Origin: Hymenopus coronatus
Lineage: Eukaryota; Arthropoda; Insecta; Mantodea; Hymenopodidae
Direction of reading: 5' to 3'
Length of the DNA stretch: 64,000 nucleotides
NCBI GenBank assembly: GCA_030762935.1
Contig: CM060893.1
Span: 7,732,001 to 7,796,000 of the forward strand
The position numbers were made by a program, and so were the translations under genes. The notes under the pieces were generated by a model, which saw only the letters and a list, made by a program, of their open reading frames with translations, was not told the DNA's origin and made no database searches. Below are positions 22,293 to 34,615 of the stretch, piece by piece; position 1 is the stretch's first letter, and each line of letters opens with the position of its first letter.

Positions 22293-23142
22293 GCTTGTGT
22301 ACCATTCACATGACTTTCTCTATATCTCTGCAACAAATTATTCTTAAAGAACTTATACTTCTATTTACTTCACGCTAATCAGAAAAAAATTGGCAGAAAT
22401 GTTCTTATTACTTGCTTCCTTGTAAGTAGAAGCGAAATAAGAGAGTACCAAAGGTTAAAGTGATAGTCGAAAGCTGGTTGCTATGTGACTGACGTACCTT
22501 TGTATGGACAGCAATTGACAAATTCCTGCATGAGGATAGTATTAGTTTCTCAGAACAGAAACCAAACACAAGGAATGCCTCAAAAACGATGAACTCCACC
22601 AAAAAATATATATAAGACAAATTGTGTGTTTTAACATGCTCTACATTTTTCGTGTAGTAAGTTTTTGTCCATCTCTTACGGTTTACCAGTTATTCAAAAT
22701 TCCGTAAAATTCATCCAGAGTAAAGTACTCTTCAGAGTCCCAGTAAATTCAAAATATACATTTTATTTTTCAGGTATATATTTTTAATATACGACATGTT
22801 AATCAAAATCGTTATTCATTTTTGAGAAAATAAAACTTTTCGAAAAAGGTTCCATGTAAAGGGTAATTTGGGGTACGGGGATTGTTCTCAAAATCTTCGT
22901 GTCGCATCCCTGAAAAATACTAAACTTAAATACCAAGTTTGGTATTTTACCGGCTTTTCGTTTTTGAGTTATCGTGTTCGCAGGAACACGGACACACACA
23001 TACGGACCTTTTTCTGAAAATACTTTTTTTTGATACAGGGGACTCTAAAATATATATTTCCGGTGAAACCTCGGTATCGAATTTTTGGGTGGAGTGCAAT
23101 ACCTTCTCTATACATTATGTACATATTGCGTGTAGAGAAAAT
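22293..23142 (-). mobile_element. W-repeat W28, full-length (type B)
   Basis: Antisense copy with both ends (CTTGTGTACCATTCACATG start; GTGTAGAGAAAAT end). Confidence 0.88.
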
Positions 23143-23224
23143 AAAAAAAAAATTAATCCAATACCAATTGACCATAATAGTTAAATATACTATGAATTCT
23201 GGGTCTAAAGTACTTAAACATTGT

Positions 23225-23690
23225 AAGTCGCCTTTGGGGGTGCAATTTACCCAAGGTCGCGGGTTCAAATCCGGTGGAGGACGATGGTTTTTTCGGGCGT
23301 AAAAATCCTTAGCATGGCTTCCTTCGTAAAGGAAGTAAAGCCGTTGGTTCCGTGTCGTAAATTGACGGCACGTATGAGAACCTCAAGCCTGATAAGAGAG
23401 GCCTCTGAGCAAAATTAAGCGGTCTTTCACGTCCAGTATAGAATGGGACGCTGAGAACCACAGCAGTTAAAGAGCCTCAAGCCTGTTAGAGAGGCCTCTG
23501 AGCTAAATTAAGCGGTCTTTCACACCCAGTATAGAATGGGACGCTGAGAACCACAGCAGTTAAAGAACCTCAAGCCTGATAGAGAGGCCTCTGAGCAAAA
23601 TTAAGCGGTCTTTCACACCCAGTATAGAATGGGACGCTGAGAACCACAGTAGTTAAAGAGCGTCCTTAAATAAAATTCCATTTCATTTCA
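23225..23690 (+). mobile_element. SINE B, copy 2, with a threefold internal repeat
   Basis: Head eroded upstream of the B-box (CGCGGGTTCAAATCC). Body as at 7314, but the segment starting CCTCAAGCC occurs three times in tandem (starts 23381, 23475, 23568; period 93-94 bp) before the final AAAGAGCGTCC and T-rich tail. Confidence 0.85.
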
Positions 23691-23831
23691 GAATGCTGTT
23701 ACGGAATATGATTTATCGGGTTTGAGAAAGCAGTTTTGAAACATATAATATGCAATACAGTATAACAATAAATGTTATTTCTGAATATTTGGGAGTAGTA
23801 GTGCAAAATATAGAACAAGAAATCATTTTTT

Positions 23832-24048
23832 GGGTAGCGTGTCTGCCTCACGCTCAAAGGGTCGCGAGTTCGAATCTCGTTTGTGGTGAGTTGCCCGGAC
23901 AAAGCTTTTTGGGGGGTTTTACCTTATCCTGAGAAGACGAATGTCGAGTAACTTTAAGTTGCATGGACCCCGAGATCATTTGAACATCATTTCACCGATT
24001 TCATTTCTCATTCGATATGACCAACTAGGTTACAGAATACAAAGCTTA
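23832..24048 (+). mobile_element. SINE A, copy 2
   Basis: Head from GGTAGCGTGTCTGCCTCA, B-box GAGTTCGAATCTCG near 23867-23880, and the shared body (CTTATCCTGAGAAGACGAATG, GACCCCGAGATCATTTGA). The sequence between the two SINEs (23691-23831) is unassigned. Confidence 0.82.
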
Positions 24049-24053
24049 AAAAA

Positions 24054-24922
24054 TCTGATGTGTTACACTCACATGACTTTCTCTAGCTGTTCTACAAACT
24101 TCATACATACGATTCTTCTTCTCTCTGCACCTTGCTAATCGTGGTACTCATTAGCACAATGTTCCGTATAAGTAGGAAGAAATACACTAAACCAAATAGT
24201 CAAATGTTTTAAAAGCTATCGTTATGCGATTGTCATTACAAATCGCTTCTTTTCTTGGCCAGGAGTAGAACAAAAGAAAAACGGACACTCCCGTCTGAGA
24301 AAAGTATAAGACGTACTTCACAACTGAAACCAATAACAATGAGTACCTCGAAAACGGTAAGTTCCACGAAAAAAATGTATATGACATAACTTGTGTATTT
24401 TAACAAGACCTAAATTTTTTGTATAGTAAGCTTTTGTCTATCTCTTACGGTTTACTAGTTACGCCAAATTAAGCAAAATTCATCCAGAATAAACAGGTCT
24501 TCAGAAGCTATTCCCAGAAAATTCAAGATATACATTTTCTTTGTTAAGTAAATATCTTTAATATATGATGTTTTAATCAAAATCCTTAGAGCCATTTTTA
24601 AGAAAATCAAAATTTTCGAAAAAAGTTCCATGTAAAGGGTAGCTTGGGGTGAGAGGTTTTTTCTAAAAATCTTCGTGTTGCATCCCTGGAAGATACTAAA
24701 CTTAAATACCAAGTTTGGTATTTTAGCTACTTTTCGTTTTTGAGTTATCGTGTTCACACACACACACACACACACACGCGGACCTTTTTCTGCAAATACT
24801 TTTTTTGGATTCAGGGGGTACTAAAACGTGTATTTCCGGTGAAATCTCGACATCGAATTTTTGGGTGGAATGCAATACTTCTCTATCCCTATGTACATTG
24901 TACATACGGGGCAAGAGAAAGT
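24054..24922 (-). mobile_element. W-repeat W29, full-length (3' half C, 5' half B)
   Basis: Antisense copy with type C hairpin end (GTTACACTCACATGAC, TCTCTAGCTG), type C middle (GGCCAGGAGTAGAAC) and type C palindrome (TGTACATTGTACATACGGGGC). The block near the microsatellite is type B. Confidence 0.87.
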
Positions 24923-24927
24923 AAACA

Positions 24928-25781
24928 TCTGTTTTCTTTCAATCACATGACTTTCTATATTTGTAACAAATTATTTTTGATAAGTTTACTTTTCTATTTC
25001 ATGCTAATTGAGATAAATATTAGCAACAACGTTCTCTTCGTCTGCTTCCTTATAAGTAAAAGAGAAATAAGGACATAAAGAAATATATTAGGCTATACAT
25101 TTAAATGTTTTAAAATGTGGTTGCTATGGGATTGAAAGCTGTTCTTTGCGTGGCCAGGAGTTGACAAATGAGAAATGTTTAAGTATTAATTTAAAACTGA
25201 AAACAATAACAAGGAATATCTCAAAAACGAGCAACTTCACAAAAAAATGTATATGGCATAAATTTTGTGTTTTAATGAGATATATATGTCTTTGTGTAGT
25301 AAGTTTTTGTTTACCTATTACGGTTTAATAGTTATGCGAAATTCACCAGGAATAAACAGGTCTTCAGAAACAATTCCCAGAAAATTCAAGATAGATATTC
25401 ATTTTATTTGAGATGAATATATGTGATATTTACTTCAAAATTGTTTGAGCCATTTTTGAGAGAAACTAAATTTTCGAAAATTTTTCCATGTAAAGGATAG
25501 ATCGAAATGGGGGGGATTTTCATGAAAATCTTCGTGTCGCATCCTTTATAGATACCAAACTTAAATACTAAGTTTTGTATTTAACAGTCTTCGTTTTTGA
25601 GCTATGCTGTCCACAAATATACACACACACACAAACACACGCGGACCTTTTTCTAAAAATGCTGTTTTTGGATTCAGGGGATCCCAAAACATGTATTTCC
25701 GGTGAAATCTTGTTATAACATTTGTGGGTGCAATACAATACCTTTCCTATACACTATGTACATAGTACGTGTAGAGAAAGT
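24928..25781 (-). mobile_element. W-repeat W30, full-length, abutting W29
   Basis: Antisense copy starting five bases after the end of W29. Diverged in the hairpin-end half and type A in the other half (CATGAAAATC, GCTATGCTGTCC). Confidence 0.86.
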
Positions 25782-25810
25782 AAAAGGTAAATGCCATAAA
25801 TTCTGTTTTT

Positions 25811-26013
25811 ACTTTCTCTACACATACTATGTACATAGTGTATAGAGAAGGTATTGTATTGCACCCAAAAATTCGATACCGAGATTTCACCGGAAATACA
25901 TATTATATATTATATATTTTAGGGTTCCTTGTATAAAAAAAAAAGCATTTTTAGAAAAAGGTTCGTGTGTGTCCGTGTGCCTGTGAACACTCTAACTCAA
26001 AAACGAAAAGCCA
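25811..26013 (+). repeat. W-repeat W31, 5' fragment (type B)
   Basis: Sense copy from ACTTTCTCTACAC through the microsatellite to ACTCAAAAACGAAAAG, then cut by a LINE fragment. Confidence 0.82.
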
Positions 26014-26392
26014 AGAAAGTTAGTAAAATGACATCAAATTCATCTGAACTAATAAATTATCACTTTATTAAAAGAAGCATTATATCAACATATAATAACA
26101 AAATTAAAGAAGATAATGTATTACAAACAAAAGCAAAACCATGGGAAAATTTATGTAATAACACGACCAGAATCACTACATTACCAAGAAAACCCTCTGT
26201 AGCAACTTTTAGACAGGCCATGACTGTCTCAAGACTGGTATAGTGAGATCTCCTCTGTGTCCTTTCTGTAAAGAACATATAGATGGAAACCATCAACTGC
26301 GCTGCCCAACCTTTAGTCAACATGATAATATTACACCAAAATATTGGAATGCCTTCACTGCCAGCTCCTCAACATTAGATACCAACCAATTT
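26014..26392 (+). pseudogene. Non-LTR retrotransposon ORF2, C-terminal fragment
   Basis: One frame gives KPSVATFRQA. After a frame change the next gives GHDCLKTGIVRSPLCPFCK, then a His and CPTF about ten residues on. This matches the end of the RNase H/zinc-binding tail of insect LINE ORF2 proteins (…VATFRL.TGHDCL…SP.CPLC…H.L.CP). The upstream frame from about 26029 has a start Met but no recognisable domain. At least one frameshift; no reverse transcriptase here, so non-functional. Confidence 0.68.
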
Positions 26393-26398
26393 TTTATT

Positions 26399-27142
26399 AC
26401 TTTCTCTATACTCACTATGTACACAGTGTATAGAGAATGTATTGCACTCCACCAAAAAATTCGATACCGAGATTTCACCGGAAATATGTTTTAGGGTCCC
26501 CTGTATCCAAAAAAAGTGTTTTCAGAAAAAGGTCCGTGTGTGTGTCCGTGTACCTGTGAACACGATAACTCAAAACCAAAAAGTCGATAAAATACCAAAT
26601 TTGGTATTTAAGTTTAGTATTTTCCAGGGATGCGACACGAAGTTTTTGAGAAAAATCCCCCCACCCCAAACTACTCTTTACATGTAACTTTTTTCGAAAA
26701 TTTTGATTTTCTATAAAATGGCTCTATTTTGATTAAAATATCGTATATTAAAGTTATTTACCTGACAAATAAAATGTATATTTTGAATTTTCTGGGAATA
26801 GCCTCTGAAGACTATTTTATTCTGGATGAATTTTTCATAACTACTAAACCGTAAGAGATGGACAAAAACTTAACACACAAAAAATGTAGAGCACATTAAA
26901 ACACACTGTTAATGTTATATACATTTTTTCGTGGAGTTGATCGTTTTTGAGATATACCTTTTTCTTGGTTTCAGCTTTGAAAAACATATTTTTCTCATAC
27001 AGGAATTTGTCAACTCCTGTCCATACTAACAAATGAACATCAGTCACATAGCAAGCAGATTTTGGCTTTCACTTTAACGTATGCTACTCTCTTATTTCTC
27101 TTCTACTTACAATAAAGTAAGAAATAAGACTATTTCTAATAT
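26399..27142 (+). mobile_element. W-repeat W32 (type B), 3' truncated
   Basis: Sense copy from ACTTTCTCTATAC to AAGACTATTTCT, lacking the last ~100 bp and the terminal hairpin. Confidence 0.86.
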
Positions 27143-27742
27143 TGGCCGTGGAAGTTTACGAAAACATATAAGAATATTTCTCATTCCTCAAAACTAAATG
27201 AATTATACAAATGTTAAAAAAAAAATTGTATTTGCCAGTTATAAATTTTGAAAAAGTCAGGATTCTAGATTAGATGTAGCATATTTTAAACCATATATTG
27301 AAGGTTTGTACTTTTACTCAAAGTATGGTTTATTACACCATGCGTTTGTTACATTCATTAATTATAAAGAAAAGGTAATTTTGTATTTAAATTACTTATT
27401 AGAGTATATAATATACAAATCCTGTTACACATGGCAGATTAGCATTATGCTGCCATCTATGGAGGAAACGCAATAACTAATACAAGAGTACTAGATAGTT
27501 CAGCAGAGAACTGCAATATGGTGGAGTAGCGCTAGTTGTTGCATACCCGTACTTGAGTGGTCTCTGTTGACAAACATGTGCACCAACTTGTACAGCTTCG
27601 AGAGGCTGTCTAGACTTTTACATCTCGGTTTTTAAAACTGTGAAAATCTTAAAGCTACAGATATGTTAACCAGATAACATATAAATGTGTGTAAAGCAAA
27701 ACATTTATAAAATATTGTAAAAATTATGAAGAGTCGCTTTTT
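27143..27742. other. Unassigned stretch
   Basis: AT-rich left half, mixed right half. GCTGCCATCTATGGAGG near 27450 faintly recalls the SINE C tail (GCCATCTGTGGGCG) but is too short to call. No gene recognised. Confidence 0.35.
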
Positions 27743-28211
27743 ACTTTTTCTGGCCCGTATCTACAAAGTGCAGGAGAAGGTATTGTATTCCACCCAAAAA
27801 TTCGATTTCGAGATTTTTCCGGAAATATGTTTTGAGGTCCCTGAAAAGCATTTGTGGAAAATTGTGCTTTTGTATGCGTGTCTGTGGGCAAATTAGCTCA
27901 AACCCCACTTCCAAAAATGCACCACGAAGATTTTCAAGAAAATACCCCAACATCAACATTTTACATCGGAAAATTTTCGAAAATTTCATTGTTTTCAAAA
28001 ATGGCTCAAAATATTTTGATTTAATATTGTATATTAAAGATATTTACATCACAAAAAATATTTATATCGTAATTTTTGTAGGAACAGTCGCTCTAGAATC
28101 TGGATGCATTTTGTAAAATTTTGTATAACTGGTAAACCGTAAGCGATAGACAAATATTTAAAACACCTAAAATGTAGATCTTGATAAAACACATAATTTT
28201 TATCATATAGG
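27743..28211 (+). repeat. W-repeat W33, 5' part, strongly diverged
   Basis: Sense copy with eroded palindrome and microsatellite. It is interrupted at the T-run after ATATAGGA by W34, and its 3' part was not found. Confidence 0.78.
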
Positions 28212-28217
28212 ATTTTT

Positions 28218-28724
28218 ACTTTCTCTACACGTAGGTACTATGCACAGTGTATAGAGAAGGTATTGCATTCCACCAAAAAATTAGATACCAAGATTTCACC
28301 GGAATTGAGGTTTTAGATTCCCCTGTGTCCAAAAAAAGAAATTATAGAAAAAGGTCCATGTGTCTGTGTGCACGCTAACTCAAAAAGGAAAAGATAGTAA
28401 AATTCTAAACTTGATATTTAAGTACCTTCCAAGGATAAGACACGAAGATTTTGAGAAAAATCCCCTCACATCAAATCACTCTTTATATAAAATGTTTAGA
28501 AAATGTTTTTCTCAAAAATGGCCCAAACGATTTTGATTAAAATATTAAGATATTTACTCACACACAATATGTACTCGTATATCGTGAATTTTCTAGGAAT
28601 AGACTCTTAGCACCTCTTCATTCTGAATGAATTTTGCAGAATTTTGAATAACTGGTGAACTGTGAGAGTTAGTCAAATACTTAAAATGTAGATCTCGTTA
28701 AAACACATAATTTGTAATATACGT
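28218..28724 (+). repeat. W-repeat W34, left part (outer copy)
   Basis: Sense copy running to ATATACG plus T-run, where W35 is inserted. Resumes at 29415. W33 breaks at the equivalent point. Confidence 0.8.
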
Positions 28725-28729
28725 TTTTT

Positions 28730-29414
28730 ACTTTCTCTACACGTAGAGAAGGTATTGCATTCCGCCCAAAAATTCGATAGCGAGAGTTCACCGGAAATAC
28801 ATCTTTTCGTCACCCCTGAATCAAAAAAATATAATAATTCAGAAAAAGGTCCGTGTGTATGTCTGTGTCTGTGGGCAGCATAGCTCAAAAACGAAAAGAC
28901 CGTTGAATACCAAACTTGGTATTTTAGTTCAGTATCTTCCAAGGATGCGACCCGAGGATTTTCAAGAAAGTCCACCCACCCCCAACTATATTTTACATGG
29001 AACTTTTTTCAATTTTTTTTTATTTTCTTAAATATGGCTCTAACGATTTTGATTAAAATATCGTATATTAAAGATATATATCTGACAAATAAAATATATA
29101 TCTTGAATTTTCTGGGAATAGCATCTTAAGACTATTTTATTCTGGATGGATTTTACGGAAATTTGCATAACTGGCAAACCGTAAGAGTTAGATAAAAACT
29201 TACCACACAAAGAATGTAGAGCACGTTAAAACTCGCAATTTGTGTAATGTACATTTTTTTCGTGGAGTTGATCGTATTTGGTTTCAACTTTGAAAACTTA
29301 TACTTTTCTCCTACAGGAGTGTAAACTTCTGTACATACAAAGGAACTTCAGTCACATAGCAATTAGCTTTTGACTATCACTTTTACCTATGCTACTCCCT
29401 TATTTCGTTTCTAT
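28730..29414 (+). mobile_element. W-repeat W35 (type A), nested in W34, 3' truncated
   Basis: Sense copy from CTTTCTCTACACG, with a deletion in the palindrome, to TTATTTCGTTTCTAT. Confidence 0.83.
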
Positions 29415-29700
29415 AGAAATATCCATTTCTGATATATTACTTGTTATTGCTTTCAGCTTAGTTATACTTTTCTCAAACGGGAACCATACAAAGCAAACCA
29501 AATATCAATTGTTATACATAGTGACGGGGTTTTAAAGGAATTGACTATCGCTTTAGCCTTATGCATTCCCTTATTTACCTTCTATTTAAAGCCACCAATT
29601 CTGCTAATGCCCATCTGAATAAGAATGATAAAAGCATAATGTTTTGTAAGAATAGTTTATATTTGTACAGCAGAGAGAATTATGTGAATGAAACACATCA
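29415..29700 (+). repeat. W-repeat W34, right part (C/D-like)
   Basis: Begins ATATCCATTTCTGATATATTAC, the sequence expected just after the T-run where W34 broke, and runs to CACATCAGA. Confidence 0.75.
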
Positions 29701-29712
29701 GATGTTTTTATT

Positions 29713-30488
29713 ACTTTCTCTATACCTACATTGTACATAGTGTATAGAGAAGGTATCGCACTCCACTCAAAAATTCGACACCGAGATTTCACCGGAAATA
29801 TATACTTTAGGGTACCCTGTATCCAAAAAAAAAAACCCTGTATTTAAATTTAGTATCTTCCACGGATACACCACGAAGGTTTTGAGAAAAATTCCCCCAC
29901 TCCAAACTACACTTTTCATGGAACTTTTTTTCGAAAATTTTGATTTTCTTAAAATTGGCTCTAACGATTTTGATTTAAATATCGTATACTAAAGATATAT
30001 ATCTGAAAAATAAAATGTATATCTTGAATTTTCTGGGAATACCATCTAAAGACTACTTTATTCGGATGAATTTCATGGAATTTTGCATAACTGCTAAACC
30101 GTAAGAGATGGATAAAAACTTACCACACAAAAACTGTACAGCACCTTAAAACACATAATTTATCTCATATACATTTTTTCATGGAGTTGATCGTTTTTTA
30201 GATACTCCTTGTTTTTGGTTTCAACTTTAATAAACATACTTTTCTTATACAGGAATTTAACAATTTTTGTCCATTCAAATAAAGGGGCTTCAGTCACATA
30301 GAAACCAACTTTTGACTATCACTTTAAGCAATAGTACTCCCTTATTTCGCTTCTACTTACAAGGAAGCAATTATTAAGAATTTTTCTGCTGATTTTTCTC
30401 GAATAGCATGGAGTAAATAGAAGCATAAGCTCTTTAACAATAATTTGTTGCCGAGATGTAGAGAAAGTCATGTGAATGGAACACATCA
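29713..30488 (+). mobile_element. W-repeat W36 (type B), internally deleted
   Basis: Sense copy that lacks the microsatellite block between ATCCAAAAAA and CCTGTATTTAAATT. The 3' end is intact. Confidence 0.85.
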
Positions 30489-30492
30489 GTTT

Positions 30493-30606
30493 GTTTTATG
30501 TTCCTTACGGTTTATCATTTGTGCAAAATTCAGTAAAATTTATCAAGAAGCTTCTCCCAAAAAATTCAAGATATTTAATGTACAGTATTTAATCAAAATC
30601 GTTTTT
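30493..30606 (-). repeat. W-repeat W37, internal fragment
   Basis: Antisense internal piece (TTACGGTTTATCA to ATTTAATCAAAATCG) without ends. Confidence 0.68.
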
Positions 30607-30645
30607 TGTAACTTGTGGTTTGGAAATACTGAAAATCCTCCCTCT

Positions 30646-30965
30646 GTGGTGTAGTGCTTACCATCTAAAGCCCAGGATTGCAGGTTCAAACCCGGCCGAG
30701 GGTGATGGATTTCCTCAGAAGCAAATATCCTTATACTGGCTCCCTTCGGAAGTATATTAAAGTATATAAGTATATTGTACGTAAAAGAACTGCATGCCTG
30801 GAGAAGGTTCTTGGGCAAAATTCTGTCATTTCGCGTTAGCAAGAGGTGATTTTATCCTACCGTGGTATTTGTGGGCGAACCTTGCCGCATAGTGGCGAAC
30901 TCGGGAACTAATAAATCAAATCCGATCACGGAAACATCGTAATGATACCCTTTGCTCCATTTAGG
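30646..30965 (+). mobile_element. SINE C, copy 1
   Basis: Head TGTGGTGTAGTGCTTACCAT, B-box GGTTCAAACCC at 30683-30693, body with CTCCCTTCGGAAG and GTACGTAAAAGAAC (distantly like SINE B), and tail AGTGGCGAACTCGGGAAC … GGAAACATCG … GATACCC that recurs at 33550-33640. Confidence 0.75.
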
Positions 30966-30983
30966 AGATACAGGGGAAAAAAA

Positions 30984-31834
30984 TCTGATGTGTTCCATTC
31001 ACATGACTTTCTCTACATCTCTGCAACAAATCACTGTTAAAAAGCTTATGCTTCTATTTACTTCATGCTAATCGAGAAAAAAATTAGCAGAAATAGTTCT
31101 ATTGCTTGATCCTTGTAAGTAGAAGCGAAATAAGGGAGTACCATAGGTTAAAGTGATAGTCAAAAGCTGGTTGCTATGTAACTGAAGTTCCTTTGTTTGT
31201 ATGAACACGAGTTGACAAATTCCTGTATGAGAAAAGTATAAGTTTTTCAAAGCAGAAACCAAAAACAAGGAATATCTTAAAAACGATGAACTCCACACAA
31301 AAAATGCATATAACATAAATTGTGTGTTTTAATGTACTCTACATTTTATGTGCAGTAAGTTTTTCTCCATCTCTTACGGTTTAGCAGTTATGCAAAATTC
31401 CACAAAAATCAGCCAGAATAAAGTAGTCTTCACAGGCTATTCCCAGAAAATTCAAGATATACATTTTATTTATCAGGTAAATATCTTAAATTTGTGATAT
31501 TTTAATCAAAATCGTTAGAGCCATTTTTGAGAAAATAAAAAATGTCGAAAAAAGTTCCATGTAAAGAATAGTTGGGGATGGGGGCATTTTCTTGAAAATC
31601 TTCGTGTCGCATCCTTGGAAGATACCAAACTTAAATACCAAGTTTTCAACGGGCTTTTCGTTTTTGAGCTATGCTGCCCACAGACACACACACGGACATT
31701 TTTCTAAAACTGCTTTTTTTTTGGATTCAGGTAGTTTCAAAACATATTTTTCCGGTGAAATCTCGGTATCGAATTTTTGGATGCATTACAATACCTTCTC
31801 TATACACTATGTACATAGTACGTGTAGAGACAGT
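30984..31834 (-). mobile_element. W-repeat W38, full-length (type A)
   Basis: A good reference antisense copy of 851 bp, with TCTGATGTGTTCC at one end and GTGTAGAGACAGT at the other. About 65 bp of AT-rich spacer follows. Confidence 0.9.
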
Positions 31835-31899
31835 AATAAAGAAAACAAAAACACCGTAAATGAGTAATATATTTTAAATCACTTAATTTTCTGATTTTT

Positions 31900-32409
31900 A
31901 CTTTCTCTACACGTACTATTTACATAGTATAGAGATGGTATTGTATTCTATTGAATTGGATTGAAATACCGTATATTAAAGACATTTACACCACAAATAA
32001 ATGCACAACCGAATTTTCTGGGAATAGCCTCCTTGTTCTTGATGAGTTTTGCAGAATTTTGTATAACGATTAGGTTCAAAACTTACTTCACAAAAAATAT
32101 AGATCTCGTTACAACTTAGACACTCTACATTTCTTGTAGAGTTGACCATTTTTGTGATATTCTTTGTTATTAGGTTCAGTTTTCTAATTTTTCTCAAACG
32201 GGGTCATGCATTGCGAACCTGACCTCAATTGTTTCACATAGCGAACAGCTTAACTCTTTAGCCTAGTGTATTCCCTTATTTATAAGAAAGCAAGCAACAA
32301 GACCGTTTCGGCTAATGTTTATCTTGATAAGTATGATATATTAAGCTTCTTTAAGAAAAGTTTGTGTGTGGAACAGCTGGAGAAAGTTATGTGAATGGAA
32401 CACATCAGA
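31900..32409 (+). repeat. W-repeat W39 (D-like), internally deleted
   Basis: Sense copy with both ends but ~350 bp missing after GGTATTGTATTC. The 3' half is diverged (CAAACGGGGTCATGC). Confidence 0.8.
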
Positions 32410-32416
32410 TACTTCT

Positions 32417-32522
32417 ACTTTCTCTACACGTACTATGTACATAGTGTATAGAGAAGGTATTGTAATGCATCCAAAACTTCGAAACCATATATTTCACCGG
32501 AAATACATGTTTTGAAAAAAGG

Positions 32523-32568
<46 letters not shown>

Positions 32569-33205
32569 TGTGTGACTGTGAACAGCATAGCTCAAAAACG
32601 AAAAGACCGTTAAATACCAAACTTGGTATTTAGGCTTGGTATCTTCCAAGGATGCGACACGAAAATTTTCAAGAAAATCCCCAACTACTCTTTATATGGA
32701 AATGTTTTCGAAAAAATTGATTTTCTCAAAAATGGCTCTAATGATTTTGTAAAAAAAAGGTCTATATTAAAGATATTTACGTGATAAATAATATATCTTG
32801 AATTGTCTGGGTATAGCCTCTGAAGAATACTTTATTCTGGATGAATTTCACGAAATTTTGCGTAACTGCTAAACCGTAAGAAATGGACAATAACTTACCA
32901 CACAAAAATGTAGAGTACATTAAAACACACAATTTATGTTATATACATTTTTTTCGAGGAGTTGATCGTTTTTGAGATATTCCTTGTGTTTGGTTTCACT
33001 TTTAAAAAACTTACTTTTCTCATACAGGAATTTGTCAACTCTTGTCCATACAAACAAAGGAACTTCAGTTACCTAGTAATCAGCTTTTAACTTCACTTTA
33101 ACCTATGATACTCCCATATTTCGCTTCTACTTACAAGGAAGCAAGTAATGAGACTATTTCTGCTAATTTTGAAGTAAATAGAAGAATAAGCTTATTACCA
33201 ATAAA
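32417..33205 (+). mobile_element. W-repeat W40 (type A), long GT tract, 3' truncated
   Basis: Begins seven bases after W39 ends. Its microsatellite at 32526-32567 is an uninterrupted (GT)n of about 21 units. It stops at TTATTACCAATAA before the hairpin. Confidence 0.87.
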
Positions 33206-33509
33206 CATTTAAAATATATAATCTTATTTGAATAGGCTATATAATAATGTAAACTTGTCTTACCACGCGTATACTCGTCCTTGGTAGAAGATATTTTGAT
33301 CTTCCATTACTTCTAATATAGAACTTCATCCGCTATTCATTTCTTTCTCTTGAGGCAATTTAAAACGCCTGTAACAATTTTGTGAACGTTTAGAACATTT
33401 CACTGCACTGCAGCAAAGCATTTCTATAAAAATCACATGCAAATTCACGCCTGGAGATAAAATGGCGGATTTGGCGGCACAGAGGATAGCGGTACACTCT
33501 AACATATAG
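33206..33509. other. Unassigned stretch
   Basis: Nothing recognised. It leads into the SINE C tail without a visible SINE head. Confidence 0.35.
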
Positions 33510-33650
33510 TAATTCTATGTGATTTCGTCCTACAGAGCCATCTGTGGGCGACGAGCAGTATGGCGCATGGTGGCGAACTCCGGAACTAGAAATTCAATTC
33601 GATCATGGAAACATCGCAACGATACCCTATACTCCACGAGATAAAGAAAA
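33510..33650 (+). mobile_element. SINE C, 3' tail fragment
   Basis: GTGGCGAACTCCGGAACTAG, GGAAACATCGCAACGATACCC and CTCCACGAGATA parallel the tail of the copy at 30646-30965. Confidence 0.65.
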
Positions 33651-33664
33651 AAAAAATAAAAGAT

Positions 33665-33800
33665 TCTGATGTACTCCATTCACATGAATTTCTCCACATC
33701 TCTGTAACAAATTATTGTTAAAAAAATTATTCTTCTATCTATCTCATGCTAATCGAATTTGTCCTAATTGCTTGCTTCCTTGTAAATAGAAAGGAAAGAA
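33665..33800 (-). repeat. W-repeat W41, hairpin-end fragment
   Basis: The first ~136 bp of an antisense copy up to TTGTAAATAGAAAGG, followed by an A-run and then W42. Confidence 0.78.
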
Positions 33801-33808
33801 AAAAAAAA

Positions 33809-34556
33809 CCTATTGTATTCCATTCACATGATGACCTCTAGCTGTTCGGCAAACAAACCTTTTATTCAAAAGATTAATCTATTATCTACATCATACTAAT
33901 CAAGATAAACATAAGCAGAATTAGTCTTAGTACTAGCTCTTTGTAAGTAGAAGGGAAATAAGAAAATGCACGGGCTAAAGCGATAGACTCGTCCTTTAAA
34001 ATCACTAGTCAATTGTTTCCTATGTGAAACAATTGAAACAATTGAAATTTCATCTCTATGATTGTGAGGAGTAAACAAACGAGAAACCGTTTGAGAAAAG
34101 TTTAAGTGGCTAAAATTGAAACTAATCATCCGGAGTATCTCGAAAACGGTTAACTCTACAAAAAAAAAAAAAAAAAAAAAAATGTAAATAGCACAAATTG
34201 TCTGTTTTAGTGAGATCTACACTTTTGTGCAGTTGGTTTTTGTATATCTCTTACTGTTTTCCAGCTATATATGACATTCAGAATAAAAGTCTTCAGAGGC
34301 TATTCCCAGAAAGTTCAAGATATACATTTCGTTTGTCATAAACATATCTTATACGTAAGATATTTTAAACAAAATCCTTAGAACCATTTTTAAGAAAATC
34401 AACATTTTCGAAAATTTTCCATGTAAAGAGTAGTTTGAGGTCGGGTTTTTTTTCCCCCAAAAATCGTGTTACATCCCTGGAAGATACTAAACTTAAATAC
34501 CAAGTTTGGTATTTTACCGACTTTCCGTTTCTGAGTTACGGAACTTTTTCTAAAAA
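33809..34556 (-). mobile_element. W-repeat W42 (type D)
   Basis: Antisense copy of the most distinct 3' type: CATGATGACCTCTAGCTGTTC, AAACAAACGAGAAACCG, GGCTAAAATTGAAAC. It breaks at the CTAAAAAT hotspot, and the outer end is not found. Confidence 0.82.
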
Positions 34557-34615
34557 TATTATATGTTCCATCACATGACTTTCTATAAATAGCTGCAGCA
34601 AATTATTGTTAAAAA
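34557..34615 (-). repeat. W-repeat W43, 59-bp end fragment
   Basis: Only TTATATGTTCCATCACATGAC to TATTGTTAAAAA. It sits in the A-run hotspot of W42 and is itself broken at its first A-run by W44. Confidence 0.75.
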
